Source: Gaiellaceae bacterium (GTDB taxonomy: Bacteria; Actinomycetota; Thermoleophilia; Gaiellales; Gaiellaceae). Taken from it: DNA of 64,000 bases. The position numbers and the translations under genes were made by a program. Positions 39,206 through 46,728 of this stretch are shown one piece after another. Position 1 is the first letter of the stretch. The number at the start of each line of letters is the position of its first letter. The notes beneath the pieces are model-generated. The model did no database searches, was not told the origin of the DNA, and saw only the letters and a list, made by a program, of their open reading frames with translations. Where the stretch lies: positions 27,449-91,448 of the forward strand of contig JAUJMY010000008.1 in NCBI GenBank assembly GCA_030446625.1. Direction: 5' to 3'.

Positions 39206-41817
39206 GCGCGGAGCCGCTCGTCATCGGGGTCGAAGAACGGGCGCAGCCGGACGAGCGCGGGCTCGAGCCGGCCGTCGACGCGAATCTCGATCCGGCTGTC
39301 CTCGTCCGCGAGCGCCGGCGGCACCCACGCGAGCCCGATCGCCTTGCCGACCGCGTCGCTCCAGCGCGCGCTCGTGACGCGGCCGGCCGGCAACCCGTCG
39401 ACCACGATCTGCCCGCCCTCGGGCGGAACGGTGCCGTTCGCCATTTCGAAGCCGACGAGCCGCTCGCGCGGGCCGCGCTCGCGCACGTGCTCGAGCGCCC
39501 ACTTGCCGACGAAGTCGTCCTTGTCGAACTTGACGAGCCACGACATGTTCGCGTCGAGCGCATTCGATTCGGAGTCGGTGTCCTGACCCACGATGACGTG
39601 CGCCTTCTCGAGGCGCAGGATGCGCTGCGGCTCGAGCCCGAACGGGCGGATGCCGGCGTCGGCCCCGCGCTCGAGCAACGTGTCCCACAGGTACTCCGCG
39701 TACGGGCTCGGGAAGTGGAGCTCGTAGCCCAGCTCGCCGACGAAGCCGATCCGCAGGAGAAGGCACGGAACGCCCGCGACGCGCGCCTCCCTGGCGTCGA
39801 GATACCCGAACCCGTCGGGCGAGACGTCGAGCTCGGTCAGGCGAGCGAGGAGCGCGCGCGACCGCGGCCCCGCGACGTTGAGCGCCGCGAGCGCGCCCGT
39901 GACGTTGTCGACGCTGACGTCGTACCCCCAGACCGCGTTCCACCACTCGAACCAGGCGAGCACCGTCTCGGCGCCGGTGGACGTCGTCGTGACGTAGAAG
40001 TCGCGCTCGCTCAGCCGGCCGATCGTGCCGTCGTCCATGATTCGCCCGGCGTCGGTGCCGAGGACGGCGTAGCGAATGCGCCCGGGCTTCAGGTCGCCGA
40101 AGCGGTTCGGGTAGAGGCGCTCGAGGAACGAGACCGCGTCGGGCCCGGAGACGAGGAGCTTCCCGAGCGTCGAGACGTCGATCACGCCGACCCCTTCGTG
40201 TACCGCGCGCACCTCGGCCGCGACGTCGCCGTAGGAGTGCGGGCGGCGCCACTCGCCCGTCCACATCATCTGCGCGCCGAGCTCCTTGTGCCGGTGGTGG
40301 AGGCTCGTCCGCTTTGCGGGCTCGTGTCCGCGGCCCGCGAGCAGGCCCAGCCGCACGGGCGCCCACGGGGGCCGCGCCGTCGTCGTGCCGATCGTCGCCT
40401 CCTCCGCACGGGTCTCGCGCGCGTAGAGCCGGATCGAGGGCAGGTGACAGAGCCTCCCCTGGCAAGGGCCCATCGTCACGGTGGTGTAGCGCTTCGCGAG
40501 CTCGATCGAGTCGAAGCCCTCGGCGATCGCGCGCTTCACGTCCTTGTCCGTGACGTCCTCGCAGATGCACACGAAGCAGCGGCCGCCGCTCTCGGTGCCG
40601 CGGTAGCTCGCTGCCGGAACGGCGGCAGCGCCGCGCGCGCCCTCCCCGGCTGCGCTGCCCACGGCCTCGACGTGGGGCGGCAGGTCCCGCGGCACGAAGA
40701 TCCCGCGCGTCCCGTCGTACTCGACGCGCGCGCCCGCCTGCGCGAGCAGCGAGTACGCGGGCTGGGAGCCGCCGGACATCACGAGGACGTCGCAGTCGAC
40801 CGAGTCGCCGTCGACGGACACGGAGCGGACGCGCCCGTGCGAGCCGCGCGCGGCCATCTGCGCGGGCTGCGTGGTGCGGAGGTCGACGACGCGCGCCACC
40901 GACGTGCCGGCTCGCCGCAGATCCTCCGCGGCCGCGAGACCGCGGTCGTCGGCCGTGATCACGACCGCGCGCTCTCCCGGGCGCAGCGACCAGAGGCGCG
41001 TCAGCCGCCGAACTGCCGAGGGGAGGAGGACGCCGACGAGGTCGTTGCCGGGAAACAGCAGCGGCTGCTCGATCGCGCCGCTCGCGACGACGACGCGCTC
41101 CGCGCGGAAGCGCAGGAGCACGTCGCCCGCGTCGACGGGCACGAGGCCGCCTTCGTAGATCCCGATCGCGCGCGCGGGGGCGATCGTCTCGAAGCCGTCT
41201 TCCCGCGGAAGCTGGGCGTCGAGCGCGAGCCCCTCGTCCACGAGGACGACACGGCGTCCGTCGCGCGCGGCTGCGCGGGCTGCGTCCAGGCCCGACGGCC
41301 CGCCGCCGATCACGAGCACTTCGGCCCGGCGGTGCTCGGTGTCGAACCGGCTCGAGCGACGCGCGTGCTTGTCGATCGTCCCGAGGCCGGCCACGCGGCG
41401 CAGGAACCGCTCGTAGTACGGCCAGGCGCGGCGCGGCCTGATCATCGTTCGGTAGTAGAAGCCGACGGGCGTGAACGGACCCCCGACCTTGTCCACGACG
41501 GCGAGCAGGTCGCGGTCGAGCGAGCCGAGCACGTTCTGGCTTCGCACCCGCGTCCCCTCGCGCACCGGGGCGGTGCACACACGGACGCTCGGCGCGCCGT
41601 CGACCTGCATCAGGCAGTTCGGGCAGTGGCCGCTACAGCAGAGGAGGCCGCGCGGGCGGTGGTACTTGAAGCTGCGCGAGAAGACTCGGCGTCCCGCCGC
41701 GAACAGCGCGGAACCGATGGTGTCTCCTGCGTACGCCTCTATCGGCTCGCCCTCGAAGAAGAACGTGACCGTGCGGCTGCGGTCGATCCGCTCCTCCGGC
41801 GAAGGCGGGAGGCGCAT
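39202..41817 (-). CDS. soxA: Sarcosine oxidase alpha subunit (SoxA)
   Basis: 871 residues, shorter than the usual ~960. N-terminal ferredoxin-like domain with LLCCSGHCPNCLMQVDG (C60, C61, C65, C68). FAD/NAD domain VLVIGGGPSGLDAARAAARDGRRV follows. The BFD-like [2Fe-2S] region has CFVCICEDVT and TMGPCQGRLCHLPSIR. The C-terminal ~390 residues are a GcvT-like THF-binding domain (SYGDVAAEVRAVHEGVGVIDVSTLGKLLVSGPDA, RLEKAHVIVGQDTDSESNA). The THF site receives formaldehyde from the beta subunit. Preceded by soxD with a 1-bp overlap. Confidence 0.95.
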   Translation of the reverse strand: MRLPPSPEERIDRSRTVTFFFEGEPIEAYAGDTIGSALFAAGRRVFSRSFKYHRPRGLLCCSGHCPNCLMQVDGAPSVRVCTAPVREGTRVRSQNVLGSLDRDLLAVVDKVGGPFTPVGFYYRTMIRPRRAWPYYERFLRRVAGLGTIDKHARRSSRFDTEHRRAEVLVIGGGPSGLDAARAAARDGRRVVLVDEGLALDAQLPREDGFETIAPARAIGIYEGGLVPVDAGDVLLRFRAERVVVASGAIEQPLLFPGNDLVGVLLPSAVRRLTRLWSLRPGERAVVITADDRGLAAAEDLRRAGTSVARVVDLRTTQPAQMAARGSHGRVRSVSVDGDSVDCDVLVMSGGSQPAYSLLAQAGARVEYDGTRGIFVPRDLPPHVEAVGSAAGEGARGAAAVPAASYRGTESGGRCFVCICEDVTDKDVKRAIAEGFDSIELAKRYTTVTMGPCQGRLCHLPSIRLYARETRAEEATIGTTTARPPWAPVRLGLLAGRGHEPAKRTSLHHRHKELGAQMMWTGEWRRPHSYGDVAAEVRAVHEGVGVIDVSTLGKLLVSGPDAVSFLERLYPNRFGDLKPGRIRYAVLGTDAGRIMDDGTIGRLSERDFYVTTTSTGAETVLAWFEWWNAVWGYDVSVDNVTGALAALNVAGPRSRALLARLTELDVSPDGFGYLDAREARVAGVPCLLLRIGFVGELGYELHFPSPYAEYLWDTLLERGADAGIRPFGLEPQRILRLEKAHVIVGQDTDSESNALDANMSWLVKFDKDDFVGKWALEHVRERGPRERLVGFEMANGTVPPEGGQIVVDGLPAGRVTSARWSDAVGKAIGLAWVPPALADEDSRIEIRVDGRLEPALVRLRPFFDPDDERLRA

Positions 41818-42128
41818 CAGACGGCGGGCACGTCGGGAACTGCCGCTTCCGCTGGGGCCGCCTGGCCGTCAGGCTCGGCGTGGGCGGCCTCGGTGGCGAG
41901 GACCGCGTTCGTCCTGGTGTCCCGCTCGGCCCGGAACCATGTCTCGCAGCCGAAGCGGTGGAACCACCATTCCTGCTGCACGCCGGCGACGTTGCGTCGG
42001 AAGTGAACGTAAGTCGCCAGCTCGCGCACCGAGGGACGCTCGGCCGGCCGGCTCGTCACCTCACCGGCGTACGCGAACTCGTTGACGTCGCGGGGCCCGC
42101 AGTTGGGGCAGGACAGCAGGAACGACAC
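41817..42128 (-). CDS. soxD: Sarcosine oxidase delta subunit (SoxD)
   Basis: 103 residues from GTG with GGAG six nt upstream. Zinc-site residues C7, C10, H57 and C61 in LLSCPNCGPRDVNEFAYAGE and QQEWWFHRFGCETWF are those of SoxD. First gene of the order D-A-G-B, fhs, cyclohydrolase, MmgE, which differs from the common B-D-A-G. Repeats resembling the second IclR operator overlap its start. Confidence 0.93.
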   Translation of the reverse strand: MSFLLSCPNCGPRDVNEFAYAGEVTSRPAERPSVRELATYVHFRRNVAGVQQEWWFHRFGCETWFRAERDTRTNAVLATEAAHAEPDGQAAPAEAAVPDVPAV

Positions 42129-42157
42129 GGTATCTCCAAGAGGGAAACGCTATTGCC
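42124..42157. promoter_or_regulatory. Repeats resembling the second IclR operator at the soxD start
   Basis: GACACGGTATCTCC (42124-42137, 12/14 match to the 31.4-kb sequence) overlaps the soxD GTG, and ACGCTATTGCC (42147-42157, 10/11 match) lies just upstream. The intervening bases carry the soxD ribosome-binding site. Confidence 0.5.
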
Positions 42158-42307
42158 ATTCTCGCAGCGGCGGGTGGCCTTTGCAAGCGCGCCCTCGCGT
42201 CCACGCGATCGAGTTCGGCGGGCAGCCGGCCTAGCGCGGTGCGCGCTTGCTGGGGCCACGACGGCGATCGTTTGCTCGTGCGGGCTGGCCGTAGAATCGT
42301 CGCTCGC

Positions 42308-42380
42308 GGGGCTATAGCTCAGTTGGGAGAGCGGCTGGATCGCACCCAGGAGGTCGGCGGTTCGAGTCCGCCTAGCTCCA
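42308..42380 (+). tRNA. tRNA-Ala, anticodon CGC (second copy, mismatched anticodon stem)
   Basis: Differs from the first copy in the D-loop (AGTTGGGA for AGCTGGGA) and at the first base of the anticodon stem. The stem here is GCTGG opposite CCAGG, so pair 27-43 is G-G instead of C-G. Acceptor, D-stem, loop ATCGCAC and T-arm are intact. Probably expressed, but the mismatch may weaken it. Same strand and same 43-nt 3' end as the copy at 4911. Confidence 0.9.
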
Positions 42381-42382
42381 CT

Positions 42383-42411
42383 CGGAAAGCCGCTGCACCA
42401 GCGGCTTTCCG
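42383..42411 (+). terminator. Strong hairpin after the tRNA
   Basis: CGGAAAGCCGCTG-CAC-CAGCGGCTTTCCG, a perfect 13-bp stem with a 3-nt loop, 3 nt after the tRNA. No T-run follows, so it is either a processing/termination hairpin without U-tract or a bidirectional element. Confidence 0.7.
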
Positions 42412-42442
42412 TCAAGCCGCTGGAGCGCGCGACCGATCGCTG

Positions 42443-42820
42443 CTACGTCGGAGACGGTGCCGTCACGGCGACCGTCTCTGACGCGTCGGCCGGGTGCTGC
42501 CATCGCCATCGTCCCTCGAGCTCGAGCGTGAAGCTCAGGAAGGTCCTAATGGCGACGATGATCGCGAGCACGCCGACACTGCGGAACGTCGGCGACAACG
42601 CGACGGTCCGGATGATGTCGGCCGCCACGAGGAACTCGAGGCCGAGAAGGATCGCTCGACCGATGCTTTGACGGTACTGCCGGAGGCGATCCACCCCGTG
42701 GCGCTCGTACCGCCGTAGTCCGAAGACGATCGACGTGTAGGCGACGCCGCCGGCGATCGCGACCACACCGATCGCATCAAGCGCCTTCGCTGAAAGTTCC
42801 ACGGTGTCCGCAAACGTCAT
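42443..42820 (-). CDS. DUF1622 family membrane protein
   Basis: 125 residues from the ATG of MTFADTVELSAKALDAIGVVAI; an upstream GTG start is possible. Three TM segments: ALDAIGVVAIAGGVAYTSIVF, AILLGLEFLVAADIIRTVAL and SVGVLAIIVAIRTFLSFTLELE. The phrase RQSIGRAILLGLEFLVAADIIRT and the final ELEGRWRW are characteristic of DUF1622. Inner-membrane protein of unknown role. Confidence 0.88.
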   Translation of the reverse strand: MTFADTVELSAKALDAIGVVAIAGGVAYTSIVFGLRRYERHGVDRLRQYRQSIGRAILLGLEFLVAADIIRTVALSPTFRSVGVLAIIVAIRTFLSFTLELEGRWRWQHPADASETVAVTAPSPT

Positions 42821-42930
42821 CGCGGCTTCCGCCTTCCTCGCCGCCGGCCGTTCCGGCACGTCCGGGAGCTCGGCGGCCGCCGTGGTTTCATCGGTTCGTC
42901 TGGCCGGGTTTCAGCGGCGCGGCCCGCTCG

Positions 42931-43314
42931 TCAGGAGGCGTTGACCACCTCGTGCTTGTGGGCGACGATCGCGCCGAGGACTTCCTGCTGTTCGCGCTCC
43001 GGCACGTTGAAGTGGGCGAGAGCGCGCTGAATCTCTGCACCCACCTCGTCGAACTCCTCGGACGTGATCCGAAGGTGCTCGTGCGCCTGATCCAGCGGCT
43101 TCCCCGTGTACTCGAACGGGCCGCCGGCCACCGCGCAGACCCACAGCGTCCGCATGAACTTGAGGCCGGGCAGGTTGCCGTTCTCGTTGAACTCCTTCAG
43201 CGCCGGGTTCACGTTGAGCTTCGGATTGGTGACGATGTGATCGCTGAAGCGGTCGACGACTGCGGCGATCGCGTCGACGCCTCCCAACCGTTCGTACAGT
43301 GTCTGCTCCTCCAA
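42931..43314 (-). CDS. Truncated haemoglobin (group I-like)
   Basis: 127 residues from TTG, because AAGGAGGGGCC lies immediately ahead. TLYERLGGVDAIAAVVDRFSDHIVTNPKLN begins the 2-on-2 globin fold, followed by LKFMRTLWVCAVAGGPFEYTGKPLDQAHEHLRIT with the proximal His in A-H-x-H-L. Binds O2/NO; roles in NO detoxification or redox signalling are known for the family. Adjacent to a Crp/Fnr regulator transcribed in the same direction from upstream, which may control it. Confidence 0.93.
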   Translation of the reverse strand: MEEQTLYERLGGVDAIAAVVDRFSDHIVTNPKLNVNPALKEFNENGNLPGLKFMRTLWVCAVAGGPFEYTGKPLDQAHEHLRITSEEFDEVGAEIQRALAHFNVPEREQQEVLGAIVAHKHEVVNAS

Positions 43315-43431
43315 GGCCCCTCCTTTGTGCAACTGCCGTTGGTGGCAGCGGTGGTCGCAACGACCCTACGCGGCAATGCCGCGCACACGAAGTGAGAGTT
43401 GTCACGTTCCGTCAGGCGCGAGCGGCGCATC

Positions 43432-44073
43432 TCATGAAAACAGCGTCTCGGGCGACACGAGCAACCGGTACGACCGGCCGTCGCGGCGGATGAAGCCCTC
43501 GCGCTCCAGCACGTCGAGCGCGCGCGTCACCGTCTCCCGCGCGGAGCCGACCATCTCTGCGAGCAGCTCGTGCGTCAGTGGGAACTCGATGCGAATGCCG
43601 TCCGGTGCGACGCGCCCGTGGTCGCCGGCGAGCTGGATGAGCTTCCGGCGCACTCGATCGGTGTGGTTGCTACCGGCGAGGGCGAGGATCGTCGCGGTCT
43701 GCTGGCGGAGCGTCGACTCGAACCGATCCGCCACGACCTGCGCTCCCTCTGGCACCTCGAGCAAGCGACGCCGGACGGAGTCGGGGACGCATGTGACGAG
43801 CGAACCGATGAGCGCCACCAGCGTCTCGGCCGGTGCGAGCCCCGGCAGCACGGTTCCCGCCGCTCCGTAGCAGCTCACGACGCCGCGTCCGGACGCCCCG
43901 GCTATGCGCACGACGACGAAGCCGTGCTCGACCACGATGAAGCCGCCGTCCGGCAACGACGTGCGTGTGAGCGAGGCGCCGGCGGCAAGCTCGCGCGTCG
44001 CGCACTCCGCGAGGAGCTTCTCGGCCGTCGCCCTCGCCTCGTCGCTCTGGAAGTCGGCGAGCAGCGCGCGCAT
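43432..44073 (-). CDS. Crp/Fnr-family transcriptional regulator
   Basis: 213 residues from ATG; an ATG 57 nt upstream is also in frame. Cyclic-nucleotide-type beta barrel: ELAAGASLTRTSLPDGGFIVVEHGFVVVRI. C-terminal HTH: FPLTHELLAEMVGSARETVTRALDVLEREGFIRRDGRSYRLL, the Crp-type recognition helix with A-R-E-T-V-T-R. No Fnr-type N-terminal Cys cluster, so cAMP or another small molecule, or redox through other residues. Probably regulates the downstream haemoglobin gene. Confidence 0.92.
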   Translation of the reverse strand: MRALLADFQSDEARATAEKLLAECATRELAAGASLTRTSLPDGGFIVVEHGFVVVRIAGASGRGVVSCYGAAGTVLPGLAPAETLVALIGSLVTCVPDSVRRRLLEVPEGAQVVADRFESTLRQQTATILALAGSNHTDRVRRKLIQLAGDHGRVAPDGIRIEFPLTHELLAEMVGSARETVTRALDVLEREGFIRRDGRSYRLLVSPETLFS

Positions 44074-44271
44074 ATGCGTGGAGTCGCGCGTGCGCGTTCG
44101 ACCGGGAACGTTCGGAAAGCACTGCGACATGTGTGGATGAGTGCAGGGCGTCGGCGGTCTCTTACCGTCCCGCGCTGACGGACGTGTCTTGCCCGAGCGG
44201 GGGGGAAGGGAGCCTTCCGCGCGGACACGAACGAGTCCGACAGCGCACCGCCCGTCGAGCGAGGAGACGCA

Positions 44272-44640
44272 ATGCCATCGAATCAGAGCTTTGTCATCGT
44301 CGGCGCGAGCGTCGCCGGCGCGCGAGCGGATCGAGCAGGGCGGGCGGGGGCTCTTCATCGGCGCCGGCTGGATCGGGACCGAGGTGGCGGCCGTGGCGAG
44401 GCAGAGAGCCGTCGAGGTCACGATCGTCGACCGGGCTTCCGTTCCCCTCGAGCGCGTCCTCGGACGAGAGGTCGGCGCGGTCTTCGCGAACCTCCATCGC
44501 GAGCACGGCGTCGACCTCCGGTCGGGGATCGGGCTCGAGGGCATCGACGGGAACGACTCAGTAGAGCGGGTGCGGACGACCGACGGGAGGCGGATCGACG
44601 TAGAGCAGTCTCGGTCGCGGCCACGCCACAAGCCCCGTGA
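44272..44640 (+). pseudogene. Remnant of an FAD/NAD(P) ferredoxin reductase, internally deleted
   Basis: Start codon and FAD motif MPSNQSFVIVGASVAGA are followed in another frame by GLFIGAGWIGTEVAAVARQR, VEVTIVDRASVPLERVLGRE and VFANLHREHGVDLRSG, the NAD-binding half of this family. About 110 residues between the two motifs are missing, and the gene stops after DGRRIDVE, lacking its C-terminal third. It then runs into an oppositely oriented repeat gene remnant. Confidence 0.75.
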
Positions 44641-45139
44641 GCTTCGTCACGCGCGTCCACGTGCCCCCCGAGTCGCGCGAGAGCAGAAGACCATCGGGCC
44701 GCGTTGCGGCGAACACGTACGGGCGGTGCGGATCGACCGCCAAGTCGAACAGTGGGGCTCGGAGCCGTTTCGCGCGCCAGCGACGACCACCGTCGCGGCT
44801 GATCATCAGCCGCTGGTGCGGCGCGTCGTAACCGACGATCCGCGCGCCGCGCGCGCGGAGGACGTGAAAGTCCGCCTGCCCCAGCAGCGCCACCGGCGTC
44901 CAGCTGCGGCCGCCGTCCTTGGACTCGATCAGCCCGAGTAGCGGCGGCAGGTTCGCGCTGGCGTCCGGATGACCGGAGCCGAGAAAACGATTGGGGCCGA
45001 GGACCGTGAACCCCATCGTGTCCTGATGGCTTTCGCTTACCCGTTCCGGGACCGCGCTCTCGCCGGCGAGCCGGTAGAGGCCCGTGTGGCTTGCGATGAA
45101 GAGCGCTCCGTCAGCTGGGTTGACGCCGAGAGCGTGTCG
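44558..45139 (-). pseudogene. Sialidase/BNR-repeat-like beta-propeller protein, truncated at both ends
   Basis: Open frame without a start: VNPADGALFIASHTGLYRLAGE, VSESHQDTMGFTVLGPNRFLGSGHPD, LPPLLGLIESKDGGRSWTPVALLG and RLMISRDGGRRWRAKRL. S-x-D-G-G-x-x-W BNR motifs recur. A TAG just before the N-terminal part and the loss of signal peptide and C-terminus show decay. Its missing C-terminal BNR unit seems to lie nearby on the opposite strand. Confidence 0.75.
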
Positions 45140-45213
45140 CTACGGGCGAAGGCCACGTCTGGGTGAGCGCCGAGCGTGGAAGCAGCTGGCGTCGCCGCGG
45201 TGCGATCCGCGGC

Positions 45214-45333
45214 GTAGCGACGGCGCTTCTCGCCGTCGCTGGGAACCGGTTGTACGCCGCGCTCCACGGCGGTGTTATCAAAACCTCGATGGACGGGGGC
45301 AGCTCGTGGCGGCTGCTCGCCCGCCCCGCATGA
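45214..45333 (+). pseudogene. BNR-repeat C-terminal fragment in opposite orientation
   Basis: Plus-strand frame GVATALLAVAGNRLYAALHG followed by KTSMDGGSSWRLLARPA and stop, i.e. one beta-propeller blade with the S-x-D-G-G-S-S-W motif. Head-to-head with the minus-strand remnant, suggesting a gene broken by a small inversion. Confidence 0.6.
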
Positions 45334-45378
45334 ACTTGCCGAGAGATCGTTCTAGCGAACACACCAGGGAGGTCCGAA

Positions 45379-45964
45379 GTGACAATTTTGCGCGTCTTCG
45401 TCATCGGGTCGCTACTTCTTCTCAGTGCGGCAGCCTGTGGGGGCGCCGACGAGGCCGGACAGACACAGGAGCCGCGAGCGTCGAGCGAAGTCCCTTTTGA
45501 TCGCGCATTCATCGATGCGATGATTCCGCACCACCGCGAAGCTATCGACATGGCGCGCGCCGCAAAGGCGCGCGGCCTCAGCCAGCCGGAGCTCGCGAAG
45601 ATCGCGGACGACATCATCGTCTCGCAACAGCACGAGATCGAACAAATGCTCGACTGGCGGGCGAAGTGGTATGAGTCGCGTGCCCTCGGGCCGGTGCTGC
45701 CGGAGGTTCTGGGAGTCCCCGAAGACGAGCTCGGTATGGAGCACGGCAGTGGCGATGCCGTCGCGGGAGCCGTCGACGTCGATGCGAAAATTCGCGCAGA
45801 TGATGATCCCGCACCACGAAGGAGCCGTCGCGATGGCGGAAGCCGCGCGCGAGCGCGCCGAGCACGACGAGATCAAGGAGCTCGCGGAAGCGATCATCGC
45901 GGCGCAGGAGCGCGAGATCGAGATCATGCGCCCACACGCGGGCGGCCAGCACCACTCGCCGTAG
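45379..45964 (+). pseudogene. DUF305 lipoprotein with one frameshift in an A-run
   Basis: GTG start with GGGAGG ahead. Lipoprotein signal ending LLLLSAAACGG, first DUF305 repeat FDRAFIDAMIPHHREAIDMARAAKA, then AKIADDIIVSQQHEIEQMLDW. At ~45788 (GCGAAAATTCGCG) the frame shifts by one base; the second repeat continues in another frame as KFAQMMIPHHEGAVAMAEAARERA and IKELAEAIIAAQEREIEIM. The whole protein would be about 195 residues. Either a recent single-base insertion, a sequencing error, or slippage at A4. DUF305 proteins have His-rich M-I-P-H-H motifs linked to copper/metal stress. Confidence 0.8.
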
Positions 45965-46036
45965 GCCGCGCGAGCGCCTTTGTCCGCATGTACGCGCGGA
46001 GCCGATGCCGATCGGCTCCGCGCGGAGGATGCGTCC

Positions 46037-46126
46037 CTACTTGGCGGCGCAGCCGCAGCCGCAGCCGCAGCTACCTGCAGCCGGCTTCACTACCGGCAGG
46101 CTCTTCTTGCTGCTCTTGCTCTTCAT
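46037..46126 (-). CDS. Tiny Cys-rich peptide (29 residues), metallothionein-like
   Basis: Starts MKSKSSKKSLPVVKPAAG and ends in alternating Cys-Gly, SCGCGCGCAAK, with four cysteines. A strong ribosome-binding site (CGGGAGGTAGCG) precedes the ATG. Second of two such peptides in the MerR operon. A metal-binding or chelating peptide is the obvious guess. Confidence 0.75.
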   Translation of the reverse strand: MKSKSSKKSLPVVKPAAGSCGCGCGCAAK

Positions 46127-46152
46127 CGCTACCTCCCGCGAGTCGATCGGTG

Positions 46153-46224
46153 TCACTTCTTCTTGGAACATTCGGGACACGGGCAGTTCTCGCACCCGCA
46201 GCCTGTGCACGCATTACGCGCCAT
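46153..46224 (-). CDS. Tiny Cys-rich peptide (23 residues), metallothionein-like
   Basis: MARNACTGCGCENCPCPECS then KKK: seven cysteines in 23 residues, in C-x2-C-x-C-x2-C-x-C-x2-C order. AAGGAGGGG stands before the ATG, which overlaps the end of the MerR gene by 11 bp. Likely binds Zn/Cd/Cu thiolate clusters and is induced by the regulator. Confidence 0.8.
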   Translation of the reverse strand: MARNACTGCGCENCPCPECSKKK

Positions 46225-46651
46225 TCGTCCCCTCCTTCGTCTCTGCCGCACGTATGAACTCCGCCTCGCACCGCCACCGGTCGGCCGCGCGCATGTCACG
46301 GGTGGCAAGCCCGTCCAGCACGCGCACGAGCTCACGCTCGAGGGCGCGGAGCTGCGCCATCTCACGATCGATCTCGGCCACGCGCTGACGCAGCAGGCGC
46401 TCCGTGTGCCCGCACGGACAATGCCCGCCGTCGAGCACGTCGAGAAGCTCGCGGATCTCGCGCAGCCGCAGCCCGAGCCGCTGCGCGCCCTTGATGAACC
46501 GAAGCCGGTCTGCGATCTCGTCCGGGTAGAGCCGGTAGCCAGACGCCGTTCGTTTCGCCGGGGGGAGCAGCGCTGCGCGCTCGTAGTAGCGGATCGTGTC
46601 TGCGGACACTCCGGCGCGCGCGGCGAGCTTCGAGACCGTCAGATCCGTCAC
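46214..46651 (-). CDS. MerR-family metal-responsive regulator
   Basis: 145 residues from GTG (VTDLTVSKLAARAGVSADTI). HTH and wing: TIRYYERAALLPPAKRTASGYRLYPDEIADRLRFIKGAQRLGL. Dimerisation helix and metal-binding region GGHCPCGHTERLLRQRVAEIDREM, with Cys pair C-P-C before the helix, as in Zn/Cd/Pb-type MerR proteins. The start is placed downstream of the promoter element; a longer frame would start inside it. Followed by two Cys-rich peptides. Confidence 0.92.
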   Translation of the reverse strand: MTDLTVSKLAARAGVSADTIRYYERAALLPPAKRTASGYRLYPDEIADRLRFIKGAQRLGLRLREIRELLDVLDGGHCPCGHTERLLRQRVAEIDREMAQLRALERELVRVLDGLATRDMRAADRWRCEAEFIRAAETKEGTNGA

Positions 46652-46659
46652 TGACGGAC

Positions 46660-46691
46660 AGGGTAGACCTTGGAGCACGGTCGAAGGTCAA
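46660..46691 (-). promoter_or_regulatory. MerR-type promoter with 20-bp spacer
   Basis: On the minus strand TTGACC (46691-46686) and TACCCT (46665-46660) are separated by 20 bp. The over-long spacer contains the inverted repeat ACCTT...AAGGT, the known arrangement at which MerR proteins untwist DNA. Transcription would begin close to the GTG start. Confidence 0.75.
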
Positions 46692-46728
46692 GGTCGAGGC
46701 TCGGCCGTCGGCGCCGCTCGGGGGGGCG

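Noticed and set aside
38677..42006. 1109-residue open frame on the plus strand
   Set aside because: Entirely antisense to soxB/soxG/soxA, which have clear families; composition is typical of GC-rich shadow frames.
42056..42415. Minus-strand frame with GARRTRTADLLGAI
   Set aside because: It is the antisense translation of the tRNA-Ala gene, a common annotation artefact; the same applies at 20359-20697.
45379..45964. DUF305 break as another recoding (selenocysteine) event
   Set aside because: No stop codon at the break; the reading frame itself shifts, so it is not UGA recoding.
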